From positions 124,001 to 188,000 of the forward strand of contig NZ_JAVHJU010000020.1 of the NCBI RefSeq assembly GCF_031082405.1: DNA of 64,000 nt. Reading direction: 5' to 3'. The translations under genes and the position numbers were made by a program. Shown here in pieces: positions 58,381 through 64,000 of the stretch (positions are counted from its first letter, which is position 1; each line of letters opens with the position of its first letter). The notes beneath the pieces were generated by a model. The model worked only from the letters and a program-made list of their open reading frames with translations, searched no databases and was not told the origin of the DNA. The DNA is from Amycolatopsis sp. A133. Its GTDB lineage: Bacteria > Actinomycetota > Actinomycetes > Mycobacteriales > Pseudonocardiaceae.

Positions 58381-59010
58381 GGCCCGGCTCCCCGCGTAGG
58401 CCCGCTCCCGCACCCGCACCAGCCAGTCCGGGGCGAACTCCAGCCCGTCGGGGTGGTTCAGCATGGGGTCGAACGACGGCGCGTCCCCGCCGGGTCCGGT
58501 GAGCGTCAGCACCGCGCTGTCGCACCAGCGCCCGTCTTGGCGGCCGGTCCGGAGCACGAACTCCCACTTCTCCGCCGCCCTCGCCGCGTCGAGCGACGCT
58601 TCGACGCGCGGCGACGAAGCCCCGGCCCACGCCCCCAGCCAGACGAGCCGGTCGGCCCGCCGGTACGGCACGAGGCTGCTGTAGGCGCCCCGGGTCCAGG
58701 CGCCCGCCGGCCGGGGCAGCATCCGGCCGAAGTGACCGCTGCCGGCCGTCGTCAGCAGGATGTCCCACGGTCCGCCGTTGCGGCCCGCACCGGGGATCCG
58801 CACGGCCAGCCCGAGCGCGTCCGGCAGCCGCCCCCGTGTCCCGGCGCCCTTGGACAGCCGCGCGACGACGGGCGACGGCCCGGACGGCCACGGCAGGTCG
58901 TCCGCGATCGCCCGGAGTTCGCCGCGCAGCACCACGCCCACCGGGTGGAACGCCGGGGCCCGGCGCAGCGCCGCCAGCCCGCGGAAGCCCGTCGAGACGA
59001 GGCCGGTCAT
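58366..59010 (-). CDS. catalase-fold-like hypothetical protein
   Basis: A 214-residue protein. PVVARLSKGAGTRGRLPDAL followed by GLAVRIPG and WDILLTTAGSG resembles the barrel core of catalase-related proteins (R-x-S-x-G ... P-D-x-x-G-x-A-x-R), but the protein is short and the haem-ligand Tyr helix is not evident. It may be a haem-free relative or a small peroxidase. GGAGGGAAG lies before the ATG and a consensus stress promoter lies upstream. Confidence 0.55.
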   Translation of the reverse strand: MTGLVSTGFRGLAALRRAPAFHPVGVVLRGELRAIADDLPWPSGPSPVVARLSKGAGTRGRLPDALGLAVRIPGAGRNGGPWDILLTTAGSGHFGRMLPRPAGAWTRGAYSSLVPYRRADRLVWLGAWAGASSPRVEASLDAARAAEKWEFVLRTGRQDGRWCDSAVLTLTGPGGDAPSFDPMLNHPDGLEFAPDWLVRVRERAYAGSRAGRPS

Positions 59011-59052
59011 GTGTACTTCCCTCCGGGCCGGGGTAATCGGATCACCCTCCCG

Positions 59053-59077
59053 ATACCCGCGCGGAGCACGGAGAAAC
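59053..59077 (-). promoter_or_regulatory. sigma-B-type promoter of catalase-like gene
   Basis: Minus-strand GTTT (59074-59077), 15 bp, GGGTAT (59053-59058), an exact consensus match, 42 bp upstream of the start at 59010. A weaker plus-strand GTGT-N16-GGGTAA (59011-59036) could serve the HAD gene. Confidence 0.65.
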
Positions 59078-59102
59078 CCGCACCGAACCCGAGGAGACCA
59101 CC

Positions 59103-59762
59103 ATCGCCACCGCGGTCCTGTTCGACGTCGACGGCACGCTCGTCGACTCCAACTACCTCCACGTCCACGCCTGGCGCCGGGCGTTCCACGCACTGGACCG
59201 GGAGGTCGACTCCTGGCGCGTGCACCGCGCGATCGGCAAGGGGTCCGGCAAGCTGCTGAGCACCCTGCTGGGCGACGAAGACGCCGCCCGCATCGGCGAC
59301 GAGGCGAAGGAGCTGCACAGCCGCTTCTACCTGGAAACGGCCGACCTGCTGCGGCCGTTCGACAAGGCCCCCGACCTCCTTCGCACCCTGGCCGGGCGCG
59401 GGATGCGCGTCGTGCTGGCGACGTCGGCGGCGCCGGACGAGCTCAAGGAACTGCGCCGGGTCCTCGACGTCGACGACGTCATCGCCGGCATCGTCTCCGG
59501 CGACGACGTCGAAGCGACCAAACCCGACCCGGAGCCGGTGCTCGCCGCCCTCGAGAAGGCGGGGACCGCACCGGAGGACACGATCTTCGTCGGCGACGCG
59601 GTCTGGGACGTCCACGCCGCCAAGAAAGCCGGCGTCCGCACGGTCTCGGTGCTCTCGGGCGGCGTCGGCGCGGCGGAGCTGACCGAGGCCGGCGCGGTCG
59701 CGGTCTACGACGACGCCGCCGCCCTGCTGGCCGGGCTCGACGAGAGCGTGCTGATCAGCTGA
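59103..59762 (+). CDS. HAD-superfamily phosphatase with apparent ATC start
   Basis: A 219-residue HAD enzyme: LFDVDGTLVDSN (nucleophile Asp), cap domain, LATSAAPDELKELRR (motif II), ATKPDPEPVLAALE (Lys) and FVGDAVWDVHAAKKAG (motif IV Asp). It resembles beta-phosphoglucomutase/phosphoglycolate phosphatases. No ATG, GTG or TTG lies in frame between the stop at 59034 and GTG 59220, which is inside the cap and past the catalytic Asp. ATC at 59103 lies 6 bp after GAGGAG, exactly where ATG is expected. Either a rare start codon or a base error is involved. Confidence 0.75.
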   Translation: MATAVLFDVDGTLVDSNYLHVHAWRRAFHALDREVDSWRVHRAIGKGSGKLLSTLLGDEDAARIGDEAKELHSRFYLETADLLRPFDKAPDLLRTLAGRGMRVVLATSAAPDELKELRRVLDVDDVIAGIVSGDDVEATKPDPEPVLAALEKAGTAPEDTIFVGDAVWDVHAAKKAGVRTVSVLSGGVGAAELTEAGAVAVYDDAAALLAGLDESVLIS

Positions 59763-60372
59763 CCTTGCGGGCGACCAGCCGTTCCACCAGCCCGAGCTTG
59801 AACCGCTCCCGCCGTTCCACCGGCACTCCCAGCGCCTCGACGAGCTTCAGCGGCCGCCGCCGGAAGTGCTCGCCGGCCAGCGGGACGCTCGCCAGCTCGA
59901 CCAGCCGCTGCAGACCGCGCACCACCCACGACGACGACACGACGTGGTCGACCAGGATCAGCCGCCCACCGGGCCGCAGCACCCGCACCATCTCCCCGAC
60001 CGCGGCCGCCGGGTCGGGGATGACGCAGAGCCCGAAGGTGCACAGCACGGTGTCGAACGAGGCCCCGTCGAACGGCAGCCGGTGGGCGCTGCCCTGGCGC
60101 AGCGTCACCGGGCGGCCGAGCCCGCGGGCGCGGTCCCGGGCGATGGCGAGCATCCCCTCGCTGAGGTCGAGGCCGGTGATCGTCACCTCCGCGGGGTACC
60201 ACGGGAGGTTCAGCCCGGTCCCGACCGCGACCTCCAGGACCTCGCCCGAGGCCTGGCCGCAGGCCCACTCCCGCGAGTCGCCGAAGAGCCGGCGGTCCCA
60301 GCCGCTCATCTCCGCGTCGTAGGTCGTGGACTTGCGGTCCCAGTACCGGCGCCAGCGCTCCGCCTTCGTCAT
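59755..60372 (-). CDS. class I SAM-dependent methyltransferase
   Basis: A 205-residue methyltransferase: motif I EVLEVAVGTGLNLPWYP, GLDLSEGMLAIAR, FDTVLCTFGLCVIPDP and VLRPGGRLILVDHV. It is UbiE/phospholipid-methylase-like. It overlaps the convergent HAD gene by 8 bp and follows the carboxymuconolactone decarboxylase by 28 bp on the same strand, so both may be controlled by the ECF sigma factor. Confidence 0.88.
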   Translation of the reverse strand: MTKAERWRRYWDRKSTTYDAEMSGWDRRLFGDSREWACGQASGEVLEVAVGTGLNLPWYPAEVTITGLDLSEGMLAIARDRARGLGRPVTLRQGSAHRLPFDGASFDTVLCTFGLCVIPDPAAAVGEMVRVLRPGGRLILVDHVVSSSWVVRGLQRLVELASVPLAGEHFRRRPLKLVEALGVPVERRERFKLGLVERLVARKVS

Positions 60373-60400
60373 GTGCCCAGCGAAGCACGAACCGGCGTCG

Positions 60401-60874
60401 TCAGCCGGACATCCCGGGCTCGTAACTGCCGCCCTTCTGGTGGACGATCACCGCGAGCCGGTTGGCCGAGTTCATCTGCGCGACCAGGGCGACCAGCGCG
60501 GCGGTCCGGTCGTCGTCGTAGTGCTTCCGCACGCGGGCCCAGGTGTCGTCGGAGACGCCCGGGGCGGCGTCGGCGATCCGGGTGCCTTCCTCGGCCAGTG
60601 CCAGCGCGGCCTGCTCGGCCTCGGTGAACACGGTGGCCTCCCGCCAGGCGGCCACCAGGTTGATCCGGGCCGGGCTCTCCCCGGCGGCCGCGAGCTCCTT
60701 GGTGTGGATGTCGACGCACCAGCCGCAGCCGTTGATCTGGCTGACGCGCAGCGACACCATTTCCTGGGTGACCTTCTCCAGCGGTGACTGGATGATCGCC
60801 AGGCTCGCGGTGCCGAACCGCTTGGCGAACTTCGCGCCGATCTCGTTGTCGGTCAGGGTGAAACGGGCTTCCAT
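60401..60874 (-). CDS. carboxymuconolactone decarboxylase/AhpD-like protein
   Basis: A 157-residue protein of the CMD/AhpD fold with redox motif NGCGWCVDIHTKEL (C-x-x-C then His). These proteins act as alkylhydroperoxidase-like reductases. It is divergent from an ECF41 sigma gene, the arrangement well known for ECF41 and its CMD/oxidoreductase/epimerase targets. The start at 60874 is 44 bp below a TGTCAC promoter. Confidence 0.9.
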   Translation of the reverse strand: MEARFTLTDNEIGAKFAKRFGTASLAIIQSPLEKVTQEMVSLRVSQINGCGWCVDIHTKELAAAGESPARINLVAAWREATVFTEAEQAALALAEEGTRIADAAPGVSDDTWARVRKHYDDDRTAALVALVAQMNSANRLAVIVHQKGGSYEPGMSG

Positions 60875-60917
60875 GGCTTCGTCCTCGTTCGTGGTCTGGC
60901 GTTCCGGACGACCATGG

Positions 60918-60945
60918 GATGCCGGCGGCCCCGGTCCCCGTGACA
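60918..60945 (-). promoter_or_regulatory. ECF41/SigJ-type promoter of CMD gene
   Basis: Minus strand: TGTCAC (60940-60945), 18 bp, CATC (60918-60921). The -35 matches the TGTCACA element reported for ECF41 targets. Confidence 0.55.
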
Positions 60946-60969
60946 ACCGGGGCCGGTGACGACGGTCAC

Positions 60970-60996
60970 TGTCACACCTCGGCGGTGCCCGGCATC
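60970..60996 (+). promoter_or_regulatory. ECF41/SigJ-type autoregulatory promoter
   Basis: Plus strand: TGTCACA (60970-60976), 16 bp, CATC (60993-60996), 35 bp before the sigma start. The reported ECF41/SigJ -10 is CGTC, so this differs by one base. Confidence 0.55.
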
Positions 60997-61031
60997 TGAA
61001 GGGGACACCGAGAACCCGGAGGAGCCGCCCC

Positions 61032-61913
61032 ATGGCCGATGCCGCCACCGAAGCCTTCCTCGCCCACCGCACCCTGCTGTTCACCGTCGCCTACCAGCTG
61101 CTCGGCTCGGCCGCCGACGCCGAAGACGTCCTGCAGGAGACGTGGCTGCGCTGGGCGGGCGTGGACCTCGCCGTGGTGCGGAACCAGCGCGCGTACCTGG
61201 TCCGGATCACCACCCGCCAGGCGCTGATGCGGCTGCGGGCGCTCGGCAGGCGCAAGGAGTCCTACGTCGGGCCGTGGCTGCCCGAGCCGCTGCTGACCGC
61301 GCCCGACGTCGCCGAAGACGCCGAGCTGGCCGACAGCGTGTCGATGGCGATGCTGCTGGTGCTGGAGACGCTCACCCCGGCCGAGCGGGCGGTGTTCGTG
61401 CTGCGCGAGGTGTTCGACCTGGGTTACGAGGAGATCGCCGAAGCCGTCGGCAAGAACCCCGCGGCCGTCCGGCAGATCGCGCACCGGGCCCGCTCCCACG
61501 TCGCCGCGCGCCGTCCGCGCGGCGCCGTCTCGCCGGCGGCGACCCGGGACGCCCTCGGAGCGTTCCGGCGCGCCGTCGAGACGGGCGACCTGCGGGAGCT
61601 GCTCGACGTCCTCGCCCCGGACGTCGTGTTCCTCGGCGACGGCGGCGGGGTCGTGCCGGCGGTGCTCTCCCCCGTCTGCGGGGCCGGCGACGTGGCCCGC
61701 CTGCTGACCGCCGGGCTGGGCCACCTCGCCGCCGCCGGCACGCTGGAGGCGGCCCAGGTCAACGGCTACCCGGCGCTGATCCTCCGTCGCGGCGGCGAGG
61801 CCGACACGGTCCTGGCGGTCCGCATCGACGACGGCCGCGTCACCGGGCTTTATGCCGTGCGCAACCCCGAAAAGCTGTCCCGCCTGGACGAGGCGACCAC
61901 CCTGTGCCGCTGA
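61032..61913 (+). CDS. ECF41-type sigma factor (SigJ-like) with SnoaL-like C-terminal domain
   Basis: A 293-residue sigma factor. Region 2 (about 8-75; LLGSAADAEDVLQETWLRW), region 4 (about 110-165; LTPAERAVFVLREVFDLGYE) and a SnoaL_2-like extension (about 185-293). The three ECF41 hallmarks are visible: WLPEP (near 83), DGGG (near 203) and NPEKL (near 278). In ECF41 the extension acts as a built-in anti-sigma or activity switch, so no separate anti-sigma gene is needed. CGGAGGAG precedes the ATG. Confidence 0.92.
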   Translation: MADAATEAFLAHRTLLFTVAYQLLGSAADAEDVLQETWLRWAGVDLAVVRNQRAYLVRITTRQALMRLRALGRRKESYVGPWLPEPLLTAPDVAEDAELADSVSMAMLLVLETLTPAERAVFVLREVFDLGYEEIAEAVGKNPAAVRQIAHRARSHVAARRPRGAVSPAATRDALGAFRRAVETGDLRELLDVLAPDVVFLGDGGGVVPAVLSPVCGAGDVARLLTAGLGHLAAAGTLEAAQVNGYPALILRRGGEADTVLAVRIDDGRVTGLYAVRNPEKLSRLDEATTLCR

Positions 61914-61914
61914 G

Positions 61915-62619
61915 TCACTCGACGTGCGCCGCCGCGGCGAGGATCACCTCGGCGACGACCTCGGGCTGGGACACCGCGACCGCGTGCGAGGCGTCGATCC
62001 GGCGGACCGTCGACGACGCGCGCTCGGCCATGAACTCCTGCGCCGCGGCCGGGATCGCGTTGTCCTGGTTGGCGACCAGCGTCCACGACGGCAGCTTCGT
62101 CCACGCCGGGGTGCCCTCGAACGGAGCGGCCAGCGCTTGCTGCGCGACCGGCCGCTGGGTCACCGCCATGACCGCCGCGGTGGCCGCGGGCACGTCGGCG
62201 GCGAAGACCTCGGCGAAGTCCGCCGGCTTGATCGACAGCTCGGGCTCGCCGTTGTGCTCCAGGACGTTCGTGGTCTCCGGGCCGAGCTTGGCGCCCGGGT
62301 AGCGGCCGGACAGCTCGAACACGCTCTCCCCCGCGTCGGGCTGGAACGCGGCGATGTAGACCAGCGCGCGGACGTTCGGCGTCTCGGTGGCCGCGCGGGT
62401 GATCAGCGCGCCGCCGTAGGAGTGACCGGCCAGGACCACCGGGCCGGCCACGCTGTCGACGACGTCCTTCACGTAGGCCGCGTCGGATTCGACGCCGCGC
62501 AGCGGGTTCGCCGCCGCCACGACCGGATAGCCCTGCTCCTGCAGCTTCGCGATCACGCCGGTCCAGCTGGACGAGTCGGCGAACGCGCCGTGGACCAGGA
62601 CGATGGTGGGCTTGCTCAT
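61915..62619 (-). CDS. alpha/beta hydrolase
   Basis: A 234-residue hydrolase: IVLVHGAFADSSSW (oxyanion), AGHSYGGALI (nucleophile Ser near 86), ANQDNAIP and RIDASHAVAVSQPE (His). It resembles EstC/salicylate-esterase-like enzymes often found beside TetR regulators. It converges with the sigma gene (1 bp apart) and is divergent from the TetR gene with a duplicated operator between them. Confidence 0.88.
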   Translation of the reverse strand: MSKPTIVLVHGAFADSSSWTGVIAKLQEQGYPVVAAANPLRGVESDAAYVKDVVDSVAGPVVLAGHSYGGALITRAATETPNVRALVYIAAFQPDAGESVFELSGRYPGAKLGPETTNVLEHNGEPELSIKPADFAEVFAADVPAATAAVMAVTQRPVAQQALAAPFEGTPAWTKLPSWTLVANQDNAIPAAAQEFMAERASSTVRRIDASHAVAVSQPEVVAEVILAAAAHVE

Positions 62620-62636
62620 GGCTGGCTCCTTCAGAG

Positions 62637-62650
62637 AGAACGATCGGTCT
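62637..62650. promoter_or_regulatory. TetR operator copy 1
   Basis: AGAACGATCGGTCT, a 14-bp palindrome with two mismatches (AGAnCGATCGnTCT), 18 bp upstream of the hydrolase start. The 18 bases AGAACGATCGGTCTTTCT are repeated exactly at copy 2. Confidence 0.75.
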
Positions 62651-62710
62651 TTCTGCTAGCTACCCTGGCTTAAAGGGGCCGCCGTGGCAATGTGACGAAG
62701 CCGATCTGGC

Positions 62711-62724
62711 AGAACGATCGGTCT
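62711..62724. promoter_or_regulatory. TetR operator copy 2
   Basis: An identical AGAACGATCGGTCT, 17 bp upstream of the TetR start. The two copies are 74 bp apart, one at each promoter, giving repression of both divergent genes. Confidence 0.75.
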
Positions 62725-62741
62725 TTCTCTATGCTGCCGGG

Positions 62742-63299
62742 ATGAGGACTGTCGAGCCGCACCCGAAGGACCGGCTGCTCGCGACCGCCGCCCGGCTCTT
62801 CTACGCCGAGGGCATTCACGCCGTCGGCGTCGAACGCCTGGTCTCCGAGGCCGCCGTGACCCGGGCGACCTTCTACCGGCACTACCCCACGAAGGACGAC
62901 CTGGTCGCCGCCTACCTCACCGCGACCAGCCGGCAGATCCGCGCGGCCGTCGCCGCGGCGCGGGCGGGCAAGCCGCCGCGCGAGGCACTGGCCGACACGA
63001 TGGCCGTGGTCGGCGACGCCACCTGCGGCGAAGACTTCCGTGGCTGCCAGTTCCTCAACGCCGCCGCCGAATACCCCGACCCCGAAAACCGGGTGCGCGC
63101 GGTCATCGACGACCACCGCAAGTGGTTCTTCGACGTCCTGCGCGAGCAGGCGGCCGCACTCGGCCACCCCGAGCCTGATCACGCGGCGCGCGTGCTCGTC
63201 CTGCTGCGCGACGGCGCCCTGCACGGCGGCGAACTCGACGAGCCCGAGAAGGTCCGCACGACGCTGCGCCGGGCCGTCGACGACTTCCTGCCTGGCTGA
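62742..63299 (+). CDS. TetR-family regulator
   Basis: A 185-residue TetR protein. The HTH is about residues 12-55 (LLATAARLFYAEGIHAVGVE, VTRATFYRHYPTKDDLV), followed by a helical effector domain with FRGCQFLNAAAEYPDPENR. It probably represses itself and the alpha/beta hydrolase through the two matching operators. Effector unknown. Confidence 0.92.
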   Translation: MRTVEPHPKDRLLATAARLFYAEGIHAVGVERLVSEAAVTRATFYRHYPTKDDLVAAYLTATSRQIRAAVAAARAGKPPREALADTMAVVGDATCGEDFRGCQFLNAAAEYPDPENRVRAVIDDHRKWFFDVLREQAAALGHPEPDHAARVLVLLRDGALHGGELDEPEKVRTTLRRAVDDFLPG

Positions 63300-63391
63300 G
63301 AACAGGCGTTCAGGCCACGTTCACCTGCATAAACCCAGCAAAACTAGGCCGAACGGGTTACCTTGGGCGCGTGAGGTGACGGAGGTCCGAG

Positions 63392-64000
63392 ATGGCGGCA
63401 GACGAGGCGTCCCGCGTCCCGGCCTGGGTGGAGCCGATGCTCGCCAAGGCCGACGGCGGACGGCTGCGCAGCGGCCGGGAGTGGGCCTACGAGTACAAAC
63501 TGGACGGCTACCGGGCGTCCATGCAGATCGCCCCGGACGGCACCACCGTGCTCACCAGCCGCAACAACATCGACTTCACCGCGGAGTTCGCCGAGCTCGC
63601 CGGCGTGCTCGCCCCCGCGCTGGACGGCCGCGCCGCCTACCTCGACGGCGAAGTCGTCGTCTACGGCGAAGACGGCCGGATCGACTTCGAGCGGATGCAG
63701 GAGCGCCGCGGCCACTACGTCCGCCACCAGAACGGGCCGAAAGGCCTTGAGTTCAAGGACGCCCCGGTCCGGTTCCTGGCCTTCGACCTCCTCCGGCTCG
63801 GGGACCGGAGCCTCCTGTCCACACCGTACGACGAACGCCGCCGGCTGCTGGACGAGCTCCCGATGCCCGACCCGTACCGCGTTTCGGTGGTCCGCGCGGT
63901 CACCTTCGACGAGCTCGCCGCCGACCGCCGCACACCCGAAGACTTCCTCGCCCACGCCGCGTCCGCCGGGTACGAGGGCGTCGTCGCAAAGCTGCGGTCG
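63392..64000 (+). CDS. ATP-dependent DNA ligase, 5' part only
   Basis: 203 codons from ATG 63392 to the window edge. The adenylation motif is YEYKLDGYR with Lys near residue 36; AYLDGEVVVYGEDGRIDFER (motif III), FLAFDLLRL and GYEGVVAKLRS (motif IV/V, KxDGxR-type fold) follow. This is a LigC/LigD-ligase-domain type enzyme used in nick sealing or non-homologous end joining. GGAGG lies before the start. No Ku gene is in the window. Confidence 0.9.
   Translation, partial: MAADEASRVPAWVEPMLAKADGGRLRSGREWAYEYKLDGYRASMQIAPDGTTVLTSRNNIDFTAEFAELAGVLAPALDGRAAYLDGEVVVYGEDGRIDFERMQERRGHYVRHQNGPKGLEFKDAPVRFLAFDLLRLGDRSLLSTPYDERRRLLDELPMPDPYRVSVVRAVTFDELAADRRTPEDFLAHAASAGYEGVVAKLRS

Overview
The window is high-GC actinobacterial DNA. 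GC-ending codons, short overlapping (ATGA/GTGA) operons, a conservon-type signalling operon, a DUF6292 protein, LacI/CebR-like operators and dense secreted carbohydrate-active enzymes point to a filamentous soil actinomycete, most likely Pseudonocardiaceae (Amycolatopsis-like). The genus is an inference. No rRNA, tRNA, insertion sequence, prophage or CRISPR array was seen.

Layout. 0-3.3 kb: the start of an NAD-dependent epimerase gene (cut by the window edge) and a large secreted cysteine-pair repeat protein. 3.3-7.6 kb: a conservon-like operon (sensor kinase, roadblock, DUF742) in which an MHYT membrane sensor sits where the usual GTPase would be. 7.9-10 kb: LtrA, a head-to-head 21-bp repeat array and a MarR regulator. 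10.1-15.2 kb: DUF6292, a TPP enzyme, an SDR and secreted proteins; three apparent one-base deletions fall between 12.88 and 14.39 kb. 15.2-17.7 kb: a double-HTH TetR regulator divergent from a Tat-exported latex-clearing-protein-like oxygenase.

17.7-41.1 kb is a plant polysaccharide utilisation region: a GH39-like enzyme, GH54 arabinofuranosidase, LacI regulator, feruloyl-esterase-like enzyme, FadR/GntR regulator, sugar ABC importer, an unassigned glycan enzyme, a beta-helix enzyme, a GH12 endoglucanase behind a CebR-type box, a GH27 alpha-galactosidase behind a perfect LacI-type palindrome, and a xylan operon (acetyl esterase-CBM2, GH10-CBM2, GH43-CBM6, CBM2-GH43). A GAAA-N-TT(A/T)C element recurs upstream of the importer, GH12 and the xylan operon, suggesting a shared regulator.

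41.1-47.9 kb holds a frameshifted DUF998 gene, a cupin and a divergent LuxR/ATPase regulator with a His-rich repeat insert, then MEDS/ATPase, PAP2 and STAS genes. 47.9-54.4 kb is a translationally coupled CoA-ester operon whose first two genes (aldehyde and alcohol dehydrogenase) are decayed remnants flanking a 44-bp hairpin.

54.4-59.1 kb looks like a general-stress island. Promoters resembling the actinobacterial sigma-B group (GTTT-N14-16-GGG(T/C/A)AT) precede a DUF2188 gene, a STAS-ATPase gene, a 52-residue acidic protein, a DUF4383 membrane protein and a catalase-fold-like protein. A manganese catalase fused to a second DUF2188 domain lies in the same block. The window ends with a HAD phosphatase lacking a normal start codon, a methyltransferase, an ECF41/SigJ-type sigma factor divergent from a carboxymuconolactone decarboxylase, a TetR-controlled alpha/beta hydrolase, and the start of an ATP-dependent DNA ligase.
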